From NCBI GenBank assembly GCA_025677815.1, contig JAIXMP010000010.1, positions 1,240,001 to 1,304,000 on the forward strand: 64,000 nucleotides of DNA. The letters run 5' to 3'. A model generated the notes under the pieces. That model was not told the DNA's origin and ran no database searches. It worked only from the letters and a program-made list of their open reading frames with translations. Position 1 is the stretch's first letter; every line of letters starts with the position of its first letter. A program made the position numbers and the translations under genes. Shown here in pieces: positions 46,701 through 57,560 of this stretch. Source of the stretch: Phascolomyces articulosus (Eukaryota; Mucoromycota; Mucoromycetes; Mucorales; Lichtheimiaceae).

Positions 46701-47992
46701 TAGAAGCACGACGCACTAACTTGGAACGTTATCTACGACGACTTCTTGAGGATCAAGACATTTGTAAAAGTGAAGAGTTACGTGCCTTCCTATCACAGCA
46801 AAACGTCTATGTCCCCGGTCCAGAACATGATACAGGTGAATCATCTGAATTTGGCTTTTTCACATCCATTCCACATTCTAGTAAAAAGCGTAAGCAACGC
46901 CAGGGGGTAGTATCAGCAGCATCATCCACAGCAGCTTCTTCAGAGTTGCTTAAACAACAGTTACAACCTTCCTCCAGCTCATCCACTATCGGTTCCGGTT
47001 TACATCGATCGATCAGTGATAATCTTCAACAAGATCAACGTGCCAAAACATCAGCATCATCCACAGGATTTATGAAGCATATTTACAAGACAGTAGCGGA
47101 AGGTATTGATGATTTATTTGTTGGCCCTTCCATGTTGGATTTGATTACACAGCGTATGGGTGAACAAGTCATGGACTTTATTCAGGAATCGGATGATAGT
47201 AATGGTGAACAACGTGTTGAACAAACTGAAGAAGCTGCAGCGGCGGCGGCAGCCGCGGCAGCAGCAGTAACATCAGATCCCGAGTTTTCGGACACGTTGA
47301 AAAATTCACCAGAAGGCATCACCAAATTTACTGAACCACTTTGTGATTTGTTTATTGAAATGTTTGAGCTTAAAGAAAAGAATAATTGGTTACGAAGACA
47401 GGCAGTTGTTATCATCTTGCAACAAATCCTTGGTGGTACGATTGAAAGGTAGATTATATATTCTTATGGTTTTTTTTTTTCGTATGCGGCATTCTTTTTC
47501 AATCCTTAACCAAAAACTGACAATTGCCGATTATAGAAAACTTCGTGAGACGGTCCATTTCCTAGAAACGGAACCCATGATTGTTTTCTACCTTCGAAAG
47601 GTGACTGATAGCTTATGGCCTGATGGTCAAACACTTACATTCAAGGAACCCCGTCGGCCTGAAGAAAAACAACATACAAAAGAAGCTGCAAACAGAAAGT
47701 TGTCCACTTGGTTACCTGGTAAAAATCAAGAACAGAGCATTAAAAAATATACACAGCTGATTGGATAACAAACGTTCAACATGACTTACGCATTTTTTTT
47801 TATATTTTTACACAAATAGATTTATTAGGACAGATGGTTGGTCGGCAAAACGCAAGACGCGGAGCAAGACGATTATTCAGTGTTCTTCAAAACAAACGAC
47901 TTAACCAAGACCTTGCGTATACCCTATTTGATGAGATTATTTCTGCACTTTTCCCAGAGATAGATACATCATTTTCCACTTGTAAAGCATAA
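42702..47992 (+). CDS. sorting nexin with TM-PXA-RGS-PX-Nexin_C (MDM1/SNX13/14/25 type)
   Basis: Large membrane-tethering protein of 1517 residues; relatives link ER and vacuole/lysosome or lipid droplets. Exons: 42702-43604, 43767-43789, 43893-44233, 44362-46301, 46457-47448, 47537-47718, 47820-47992; frame exact. Two N-terminal TM segments (about residues 10-65) precede a PXA domain (about 95-310: EEISEAFEELISYVLRDFID, EPDFWNQTIDSY). An RGS domain follows at about 490-645 (FGFNLYDILTNTAGLSYFME, FKRSDLYFKYL), then a long charged linker, a coiled coil (about 995-1065), a PX domain starting at exon 5 (about 1070-1190: VARRYSEFFALHQKLKAHH, FPSKWPLLRLQRSF) and a C-terminal nexin domain (about 1340-1515). 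An Ala11 run is at about 1330. The longer upstream frame lacks an ATG. Yeast Mdm1 is shorter; the excess is low-complexity linker. Confidence 0.95.
43683..43728. repeat. (TA)n-(TG)n microsatellite in nexin intron 1
   Basis: TA dinucleotides passing into TG dinucleotides inside the first intron of the sorting-nexin gene. Confidence 0.85.
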
Positions 47993-48307
47993 ATTACCAT
48001 ATTATATAGATATAATTATCCTTACTATTTGTTTATACACATTTTTTATATACATTATTACTATTATTATTACTATTATACTCATATATTATATTTATAC
48101 ATAATCTACAAAAAAGATATTTTAATTGATAATTAATTTCCCATATAACATCGATAAGAGTGTTTTTTTCTCTCTTGGTTTTTGTTTTGCTGTTCCAGCA
48201 ATGTGGGATTGCCTTGAAATCCATCACCGTGTGAACGGGATAGAAACAGAGGAATCATTAGATATTGTATCATATTTTTCTCTCATGGAGATTTCTGTTT
48301 TCCCCAA
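47993..48307. other. convergent 3' region
   Basis: AT-rich 3' UTRs of the nexin and the PY-motif protein; ATT repeats near 48057-48080. No gene. Confidence 0.5.
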
Positions 48308-48751
48308 TCACATCAGATGAGTCGCTTGAGGGTCACGGCGATGATCTGTATAAGCAGGGGGCGGTAAAGTGATTACACTATTTGTTGCTTGATGATAAGA
48401 AGGTGGTCCTGACTGACAAGATCCTTGTTCTGGATCGCTTTCTTGTTGATTAGCGCGTAGTAATCCTCGTTGTCTTCGTCGTTCATTATCCTCATTCATC
48501 ATTTCTGTTATTGTTATTATGATATTTAGTATATAATCAGAGATATTCCAAAACTTTTTACCAAAGTACGTAAAATAAGGAGAATGACGATTCTTGATAC
48601 GTGGATGATTGATGGTAAAGATATATGATGAACACAAAAGAAAAAACTTACTTTTACTTTGTCGAGAAACATAACGTAAACAAACTACAGCTACAATGAT
48701 AAATCCAATAATAATAAATATCACCGAATAAGCTGCAGTAAATTCTGCCAT
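48308..48751 (-). CDS. single-pass membrane protein with two PY motifs, 98 residues
   Basis: Two exons, 48751-48652 and 48504-48308, joined through GTAAGT and AACAG. A hydrophobic segment at residues 8-25 (YSVIFIIIGFIIVAVVCL) is followed by a basic cytosolic stretch (RYVSRQSK; then NERRRQRGLL) and a tail with two PPxY motifs, PPSY at 67-70 and PPAY at 82-85. PY motifs bind the WW domains of Rsp5/Nedd4 ubiquitin ligases, and small membrane proteins of this layout often act as adaptors for sorting or degradation of other membrane proteins. Orientation (short N-terminus outside or luminal) follows the positive-inside rule. No named family recognised. Function is inference from the motifs; the gene model is solid. 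Confidence 0.75.
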   Translation of the reverse strand: MAEFTAAYSVIFIIIGFIIVAVVCLRYVSRQSKSKFFLLCSSYIFTINHPRIKNRHSPYFTYFGKKFWNISDYILNIIITITEMMNEDNERRRQRGLLRANQQESDPEQGSCQSGPPSYHQATNSVITLPPPAYTDHRRDPQATHLM

Positions 48752-50621
48752 GATGTAGATGGTGTGTGTTTTTACAGAAAAAAAAAGTTTAAACGAAAGA
48801 CCTAGGCTGTAATAGAATTTAATGATGCGAAAAAAGAAAATAACACTGTGAGTTCTTATTTGGAACTTTACAAAAGAGAAATATAAAATAAATTAGAGCG
48901 CCACACAGCCACATAACCATCCACCATTATTTCTTATGAAAAGAGGTTTATTTTATCATTTATACTTTTCTATAGGAACGACAATAAGTCTGTTCTTTTC
49001 CTTGGCAAGAATTATATGTATTTCTTTTTAAAATATATAATCTTTGTAAAATTGACCTTATTGATGGCCCATTTTCTTAGAGCATCAAGAAATGGAGTTT
49101 TATATCCAAATGCTGATATATAAAACAATCAAATGATAAAAAAATGTATGTATTTAGTAAATTACTACCTTAACGATAATCGTTAAAATAAAATGAGATG
49201 GTAGTACATATCCATTTAGTGGAAATATATAAAAGGCTTTGGGTACTTTAAAAAAACCCATGTGTAATGCTGTAGTTGTATTGCTACACAGAAAATACTC
49301 TATATGGAAACAAGAGCGTGATTTACCAAACAAATACGGGGGATAACGGTTTCTTTTATGCTTTGTGTGCCACGCGATTGTTTTCTTACAGATAAATAAT
49401 CATTCTAGACTTGTTCCCGCGGTAAACGTCTTGTCACCCCGGATCTCACCATTCTATGGCTGTGTGACACCAGTCCAAAACATTTTATAGTTACACCTGT
49501 TAATGTAGTATATCAAACATTTCGTTGGGATGATGACGAAGATACAATTACAGGATTAATATAGTACAAACTTTTTAAATACGCATTTTTTTTTTTACAT
49601 TTTTTTTTACATTTTTTTTTCAAAATCGAATTACTCGTTGGATTTATAATATTTCTAAAATATGTTCCTGGAATTTTATAGTCTGACATGCATAGAATAT
49701 AAATTCTGGAATGAATTGTTGATAATAATTATGATAATCTTGAAAATGAGTTTTGAAATGAAGATGATGCAACACATTTTTTGTCTGTATTTATGGTTCT
49801 AAAATTCCAGTCAATAGCTGGTAAATTTCCTTATTGGGTTATGGATGCTCACATCCACTATCAGTAAATGCTTGAATCACTTTTTTATATGAATCTTTAC
49901 CTACTATTAATTAAACAACATTGAATTTATAGCATATTTAGACAAAATTTGGATGCAATATCCAGAAAAATGAATACTCCGCATTATTCGCATCTTTCAG
50001 TGTTTATATGCATATCATCCTATTAACCAAGTTTAGCCACAAAATATTCTATGAAAATATCTGAATTATCACGACAATAGTTGATTATATTCATGCATAA
50101 TTTGGATACATACCTTTTAGAACAATAAAGAAGGAAAAGTGATATATCTCGGCAGAATGCTATTATGATGCCTAGAGCAAACCCAGTAGTAGTTCCTAAA
50201 CCAGGTTTTTCTAAGATTTTATTCAAGTTAGCCCTAAACTCGATGTATTCATTGTACCACACACTTAGGCTAACAGTTAGGTATTACTGGTGGGGAATCA
50301 GCTCCATCTTATTTTTGGGGAACCTCAATGTTAGGTTAAGTAATATTAGCTGCTGGGAATGCTCTTACAAATGATGTCAAAGAAAAAGGAAGGGAGAAAC
50401 AAACCCCAATATACTTTACATTTTATCTTCATAACGGCCCGATAAGTTGATCAGAGATTAATAGCATCCACAAGATGGTTTAATCTATCTCACATACTTT
50501 TTTTCTTTCAGGTGCTTAAATTAATATCAGTAGCTATGAGAACATCATATTTGTTCATTATTTTTTTTATTCAAAATATATACCACGCTATGTACAATTC
50601 TTGCTTCTGTATATTTATATA
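48752..50621. other. intergenic, 1.9 kb
   Basis: No gene. Three ACAT(T)8-10 units at about 49587-49621. A MITE-like repeat lies at its right side (separate entry). A 79-codon minus frame (50023-50262) is unrecognised and partly overlaps that repeat. Confidence 0.5.
50258..50370. repeat. MITE-like repeat segment
   Basis: Read on the minus strand, two imperfect direct copies follow each other: AGCATTCCCAGCAGCTAATA with a TAACCTAACATTGAGG continuation, and AGCTGATTCCCCACCAGTAA with a TACCTAACTGTTAG continuation. The outer motif TAAGAGCATTCCCA (minus strand, 50367-50354) recurs exactly at 57453-57466 on the plus strand. This suggests the subterminal repeats of a DNA transposon or MITE family. 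The second end and target-site duplication were not found. Confidence 0.4.
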
Positions 50622-52473
50622 TTATAATTTTGACAATTTGCCTCTGGGCTGCATTCTTTCGTAAGCATACTTGGCTAAGTAGTCCGTTGGATTAGCAACA
50701 AAATGATCCTTTAAATTTCGAATATCCACCATATCAGGTTTGATGTCAGCAATGGTGGGTGCACCCATTAATCGCATACACATGGTAAGCTCCGCCTATT
50801 CAGTATGAATCGTAGTACATAGTAAAAATTCGTTAGTTATAAGGTTATATATTATAAAAGAGATAACAAACAACAGTATACTTTAGATACCTGGAATAAA
50901 TCAATAAGCCGTTCGACTCCTCTCTCTCCATAACAAGCCATGGCATATAAAAAAGGTCTACCAATGCCCACGCCTTTTGCACCCAGCGCAATTGCTTTAA
51001 AAATATCACTGCCTCGTCGAATACCACCGTCAATATATACTTCAAAGTTTTTATCCAATCCTTCGCGTTGCAAAGCACCCATTACTTCTGGTAAAATTTC
51101 AATTGTGGATGGAGCAAAATCCATTTGTCGACCTCCATGATTTGATAAAACTACGCCTTGTAGACCATGCTGTGCAGAGAGGACAGCATCTTCTAATCGT
51201 GTCACCCCTTTGAGAAGAATGGGCATTTTGGTAATTGATTTTAACCAAGCAATATCAGACCAATTCAAGGATGGATCAAAAAATGAACTGACGCTAACTG
51301 TTCCCTCTCCTGTTTCCATTTCCGATGGATCATCACGCTGATTGTTGATTCGCATTTCTTTAAGATGACGGCCTAACCATAGTATATGGGATTTAATTAT
51401 TTAGAATAAATATCCAACATTATACCTGCTTGTAGTACCCAATGTATATACTTTCAATGACAAGCCATACCTAACTCTGGTGTATCCACTGTAACAAATA
51501 ATCCTTTCATTCCTTTTGCCTCTGCCTCCTCAACAATGCGTTGGGTCGCTTTCCGATCCCTTGTAACATAAAGTTGATACCACTGTATTTGATTTGAACT
51601 GATACGTGCACGAACTATATCTTTAAAGGAACAGGATGCATATGTTGGAATCATTTGGATAATATCCTTCCGACCAGCCGCCCTTGTGAGTGCCATTTCA
51701 CCATTCGGGTGCGCTGTTTTACAGAATGCTGCAGCTGTAATATAAAATGGCAATGAGGCTTTTTGGCCCAACATGTGGGTTGTCATGTCAATTTTTGATA
51801 CATCCACCATCACTCGAGGGCGAAACCATATGCGATGATAAGCACTATGGTTCTCACGCATAGTAATCTCATCATCAGTCCCGGATGAAATATATCCCCA
51901 TGCATCATCTGAGAGGATTGTTTTTGCAACCGCTTTGAAGAAAAAAAAACAACCCTCTCATCCATATTAATATAATAATTTCTTTTATGTGTGTATTTAA
52001 TATCGACTTACATTCAAAATCATACGCGTTATACAATTCATCGATGGATGGCATATTCTTTCGTGCCAGCTGGATTCGTTCTTCCTCATCTGTTTCTGTT
52101 TGTTGACGTTTTATGTTTGCATTGTCTTCATGAGATTTTTCCATGACTGGTTGACCAATACATACATCAGGTGATAGGAATCTTTCAATCATATCAGGAG
52201 GGTGATGGCTATCGAATGCTGATGTAGCATCTTTCCCAGCACACTTCAAAATGACTTTTTGACCTCCAGGGTGCTCAGGGAGAAACGTTGTTAAATCATA
52301 TATTTTTCCATGAATTATAATCCAAAGATCATCTGTGATGATTAAACAGGTTATTTATGTATAGTTGATCGTATCTTTTACTTTTTAAAAGCTGTAGTGA
52401 ATAAGGATAGAAAAAAAAAACAATTACCTTTCTTATTATGTTGAGCAATTTCTGACAACGTAAAATTTCTCAT
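50622..52473 (-). CDS. flavocytochrome b2-type L-hydroxyacid dehydrogenase B, with C-terminal SKL
   Basis: Paralogue of copy A. Five exons: 52473-52428, 52332-52012, 51932-51471, 51372-50891, 50795-50622; 494 residues, frame exact. The b5 domain starts at once (RNFTLSEIAQHNKK, FLPEHPGGQ, then DSHHPPD with the second haem His). FMN-domain hallmarks: [78 protein letters not shown]. It ends RGKLSKL, a PTS1, and has no presequence. The exon after the third intron fuses what in copy A are exons 4, 5 and 6. It lies in tandem with copy C, about 750 bases between genes. Catalysis is expected to be intact; the substrate is not known. Confidence 0.93.
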
Positions 52474-53227
52474 GAAGAAAAAAAAAACTGAAAAGAACAA
52501 GAGAAAGGGGGGTTGAAAAATCAATTCGGTGTTTTATATAAGTCAGTTGAGGTATCCTCCACTGCAGGATTCTGCATAAAACAAGTATTTGATGCTTTAC
52601 TTTTATATTATATACTTTTTCGTGCTTTGGTTTATTTAGCTACTTTTATTATTGTGTTACAAGCAAACGATAATGGGGCATTTAAGGAAACTTTGATCAG
52701 TGATGGCCGCTCTGATTTGATAAAATTAGGCTACACATGAAATGACTCACTTTGGTAACATAAAAAAAAATCCATCACTTTACAGGCTGCCACAGCGTAT
52801 AAACTTTATTGACCATAATAATGCTACTGGTATAGGCATATATACAAAGTCTAAATAGTGGCACACACTATGTTTACACGGGCTCTCAGTAAAAAGTTTA
52901 TTATTTATAGTCAAATCAGGATATTTTTTCATTTGTTTCAATAGTATAGCACGTAGTAGCACCAAATGCCTCATATAAATGTACTCTTTCCAAATAAATA
53001 CGCACTTACTCTCAAAAAAAAGAGACGAATGCTACTTTTGATTACTACTACTAGATACTGAGCCTCAGATGGACCAGATGATAATAATAATAGTAATAAT
53101 AACGCACGGAGTACACGAAAAGATGTATGTTTTTATATAGGTATAGTGTAATTCACTTCAATGTGGATTTTCGTATCTACACTCCTGGAGGCATTCAAGA
53201 ATGCTTTTTGTCATTGATATAATAATG
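52474..53227. other. intergenic between tandem flavocytochromes B and C
   Basis: Promoter of copy B (purine-rich on the plus strand near 52480-52510) and 3' region of copy C. No gene, and no obvious longer sequence shared with copy A's upstream region. Confidence 0.5.
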
Positions 53228-55282
53228 TTATAATTTTGAGAGGTTGCCTCTTGGCTGTAACCTCTCATAAGTAGTCTTGGCTAGGTAATCGATAGGGTTT
53301 GCCACATAATGGTTTTTCAGATTACGGGTATCGACCATATCAGATTGAATATCCTTAATGGTTGGTGCGCCCATTAGTCGCATACACATTGCTAATTCGG
53401 TCTGTAAACACATTAAGTGTTTTCAAGAAATCATGCCATGTTAGAATGTCTTTATAATATGGAGTACACTGAGATGGAGATCTATGACAACCTATTGATT
53501 GATGATAAAAAAAGCATAAAAATATATACCTTAAATAGATTCAAAAGATACTCGACACCTTTTTCTCCGTAGCATCCCAGAGCGTACTATATATAGTACG
53601 AAATAAATAAACTAGATACTTTAGAAAATTTTATTTACACAAAAATTCTATGTACTGAAAAAAAAACCTTACCAAAGCAGGTCGACCAATACCCACTCCT
53701 TTTGCTCCCAATGCAATGGCTTTAAAGATATCGCTTCCACGCCGTATTCCACCATCCACATAAACTTCAAAATCCTTGCTGGGATCACATCCTTCACGCT
53801 TCAAAGCATCTATTACTTCTGGTAAGATCTCAATAGGAGAAGGTGAAAAATCTAATTGACGGCCTCCGTGGTTTGACAAAACAATGCCAGCGCAACCGTG
53901 ACGCCAAGCAAGGACTGCATCTTCCCATCGTTGAATTCCCTTGAGAACTATAGGCATTTTTGTAATTGATTTAAACCACGCCATATCTTTCCAATTCATG
54001 GATGGGTCAACGAATGAGGGCAATGTTTTGGAACCAGTACCTCTCTCATGATTGAGAACTTTTTCCATACCACCTTGATCCTCGAACATATCTTTATCAT
54101 TGGCAGATTTACCTCGAGGACCTATACATAATTATATTTTAGTGGTTCTCAAAGAAAGAAAGGTTCATCCAAGAACAAGGTTTTATAATATTTGGATATA
54201 TTTATAAAGAAAAGACTTACCAACAATAGCTCTATCCACAGTAATAAATAATCCTTTAACACCTTCTGATTCAGCTTGCTGAATCATTCTCTGTGTCATT
54301 TGACGATCTGTGTTGATGTAGAGTTGTAGCCACTGAAGCTGCGTCGGGTATACACGTGCATCTACAATTTCATTCAACGAACATGATGCAAGAGTGGGAA
54401 TCATCTGAATGATACCCTGTTTTCCAGCTGCTCGGGCTAATACCTTTTCTCCCTCGGGATGCGCCATTTTACAAAAGGATGTGGCTGATATATATAATGG
54501 AAATGAAACTTGAGCGCCTAGCATTTCGGTAGTCATGTCAATATGAGAGACATTTACCATGACACGAGGTCGAAACCATATTCGATGGTAAGCATTATGG
54601 TTTTCTCGCATCGTCATATCATCTCCTGAACCCGATGAAAAATAAGCAAATGCACTTTCTTTCAAAACGTGCCTTGCAACAGCTAATATATAAAATAGTA
54701 AAGCAAGAAATACCCAATTAAAATAGCTGCTTATTTTTTTTTCAATTATTTAGAGTTTCCTGCAGCTTTTTTTTAAAAAAATTGACCTACATTGAAAATC
54801 AAACGTATTAAACATTTCTTCAATAGGTGGCATTGTTTCTCTTGCTAATTGAATTCTTTTTTCTTCTTGAGTTTCTTGCTGCTGTTCCTGATTTTCGTCA
54901 CTCTTGTTGGATGGGATTATTCCATAGGCCTGTTCCACTTGACCAATGTACATTTCAGGTGGCAAGAATCGATCAATAATATCAGTAGAATGATATAATT
55001 CAAAAGTTAATGTAGCGTCTTTTCCTGAATGCTTCAAAATAACATTCTGGCCACCAGGATGGTTGGGAAGAAACTTGGTTAGATCATACACTTTTCCATG
55101 TAAAACAATCCAAAGGTCGTCTAAAAATATGTTCAAAAATCAGAGAATTTAGTTTACGCATTTATATTTCCGAATTAATACGTAAGATGTAAACGCCATT
55201 ACTAGCACATATATGAAACTTGTCGATTAATACCTTTTGTATTATGCTGAGAAATTTCTTGCAATGAAAACACTCTTTCCAT
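53228..55282 (-). CDS. flavocytochrome b2-type L-hydroxyacid dehydrogenase C, with C-terminal SKL
   Basis: Third paralogue, 506 residues in six exons: 55282-55234, 55120-54791, 54682-54221, 54121-53673, 53586-53530, 53401-53228; frame exact. b5 domain [26 protein letters not shown] and LYHSTDII supply the two haem histidines. The linker is Gln/Glu-rich. FMN domain: [66 protein letters not shown]. The Arg in TVDRAIVG replaces Thr/Ala in A and B next to the catalytic Asp, and GPRGKS replaces GRREK just after it, so the loop closing the active site differs. It ends RGNLSKL (PTS1). Donor 2 is GTAGGT. Tandem with copy B. Confidence 0.93.
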
Positions 55283-56973
55283 TTTTTTTTTAAAAAAAAA
55301 GTTAGTGGATGGAGTAAAGAAGTAAAAAAAAAAAAAAAAAAGAAAAGAAAAGATAACTGTAATGCCAGAGTACTTTTAACGGTGACAAATATGCTCCTGT
55401 TGTTGATAAATAAAGAAGCTTCTTCATTATTTTACATAATTTTTATTGAGATATTATGCATGCAATCGACAAAAACAAATATGCATTGTTGCTGCAACCC
55501 TCGTTGGAAAAACACTATTAATACTTTGGGTGTTTGGTAAGGTAGTTTGATGATGTAGGACTCTTATTATCAATATCTATTTTGTTTACTAATAGCTATA
55601 ACATCTATTTTAAAATATATAAAATATTTAATAAACATTGTTTATACTTATTCCAGTAAGAATGCGATCGTTTCAGTATATAACTTGAGCATTGTCATTG
55701 TTGTTACGTATGAGATGAATATAATGTATACATAACACATTATTAAAATACTATCCTGGTATAAGGTTTCTGATGCAGTTGTCTCCGTAATTTGACCGAG
55801 ATCACATTTTCATCAGTCGCCATAAAATCATTTTAAAAATAGTTATATAGCAAACAATAAATAGCAATACATAAATAAATATAATAATGACAACCTTTTC
55901 TTTTTTGAAATATTCCAAAGTACAGACAGAAAACAAATATCATTCTTTATAATTTACATTTTATATATATTTTACTAGATTGTGTGCCTGGATCTGCATT
56001 ATCACGCATCAAGTACAAGAGTGGCGTTTATTAATATACCTGCGTATTTTAATACATAATTTCTTTCGTAAAGCCCCAATAATAAAATGCCATGTTCAGC
56101 AAAAAAAAGGTGAAAAAAATGTCTTATATATTATTCTTTTAAATAGGTAAAAAAAAAACTATATAGTATATTGTAGATGGTACAAGACTGGTCCCTTAGG
56201 CATATGGTCATGTCGTTGTGATGTCATATATATTGTTTACAAATTATTAAGAGAATTAACTGAAAAAAAACCTGTTTAAATAGAAGTGGTGTTCTTTTCC
56301 TCCGATAATATATCTTTATTGTTATACACATGTTTCAAACTGGTGCAATTAGCATTCAGATTTTTTTCCCATCACGCTATTATGTTTACCAACCTTATAC
56401 TACATTACATTTTTTTGTTAAGGTGACAAGCTATTAATAAATTAAGTACTATGGAGAAAATAAGCATCCTATTAAGATTAATCACTCAAGCTTATTTTTT
56501 GTACAGGAGAATAAGTACTTAGTCTACGAGTTATATCTAAATTGGAAAAATTTATGACGCTCTAGTTTTTTCTTATACAAATACAATAAGTAAAATAGAT
56601 ATCCGTTAGTGTAGCTAAGCTAGTAGGCTGAATAAACTTATTATACAGTAACACTTCCTACAATAATACACTGTATTATGCATACTAGTTCACATTCACG
56701 TTACCTTATTTCGGTAGTAAAGTTTTACAGAGGAGCACCGTTTCTTTGGTAAAATCATAAAAAATAGATTCTTAAAAACATGTATAATTATACAAATAAT
56801 AGATGAAAATAATAAAAGTTAATATAAAAATTAATATAAAGAGTATATAGCAATGGTAAAAATAATAACAGTACTTTGAACCTAATATCGAAACATGATA
56901 ATAATGACAAATGGTTGGAAAAATATAGTCCATATATAAGTAATGGGAAATGTCTAAAGTTAAATAAATATAA
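55283..56973. other. intergenic, 1.7 kb
   Basis: Promoter of copy C beside A/T homopolymers (55284-55345), then AT-rich DNA; no gene supported. Confidence 0.5.
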
Positions 56974-57480
56974 TCAAGCATTGTCATTATTGTCATTATT
57001 ATCATAATAAAAAGCATAATCGTTTTCATCTCTATCAGGAGCATGTCCAAGATTGCCAATTGTTTCTTGGAAATGTTCTTCATCATACTACTCGTCATGA
57101 GCTATGGCATCATCATCCTCGGTCAACTCTATAATGCTAATTCTGGTCACTGGACTGTTATAATCTGGGGTGAGCGTGATATAATCTGACAATCGTTTGC
57201 GGATGACTACAAGACCTCGGCATCATCTAAACAAGCAAATAAAAGTAACTGCCAGTCTTTACCCCGTTTCTCATCCGAAATAGCATGCTCTAACGCTATA
57301 CATCTTTCTTCAGTCTCTCAATCTGGGTTCCTCCTCCTAGTACAGAGGGTAAATATAGAAGTATATAAATGGTTAGTGCAAAAAACAGAAATTTGATTTT
57401 ACCTATATCATCTCCAGTTCTTCCTCCACTCGACGCTTGTTCATGATTTCTCTAAGAGCATTCCCAATCGTGTATCTACT
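56974..57480 (-). pseudogene. decayed gene, C-terminal part of an acidic protein
   Basis: Minus-strand blocks read as protein: YTIGNALREIMNKRRVEEEL; after a possible GTAAAA/CTAG intron, RCIALEHAISDEKRGKDWQL and LLFACLDDAE; then in another frame VVIRKRLSDYITLTPDYNSP, VTRISIIELTEDDDAIAHDE, a TAG stop, and YDEEHFQETIGNLGHAPDRD running into an Asp/Asn-rich tail with a natural-looking stop. One frame slip and one in-frame stop mark it as dead. The upstream part is missing where MITE-like repeats begin, so an insertion may have truncated it. Family not recognised. Confidence 0.5.
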
Positions 57481-57560
57481 CCAAAAATTTAGAGTAGATA
57501 CGAAAAAAATAGAGACAGCATATCCCAATCGTGGATCTAAAAGTGGATCTAAAAACCTCT
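57453..57560. repeat. MITE-like cluster: direct repeats and a perfect inverted repeat
   Basis: CCCAATCGTGTATCTA (57463-57478) recurs with one mismatch at 57524-57539, and a shorter GTGGATCTAAAA follows. GTATCTACTC (57472-57481) is the exact reverse complement of GAGTAGATAC (57492-57501), giving a 10-base stem with a 10-base loop. TAAGAGCATTCCCA at its left edge is shared with 50354-50367. Probably the end of a DNA transposon or MITE. Confidence 0.5.

Noticed and set aside
50023..50262. 79-codon minus frame
   Set aside because: Unrecognised, no exon context, and its start lies in the repeat-like segment.
50622..55282. Horizontal transfer of the flavocytochrome genes from bacteria
   Set aside because: They have introns at shared positions, a eukaryotic b5 fusion and base composition like their neighbours.
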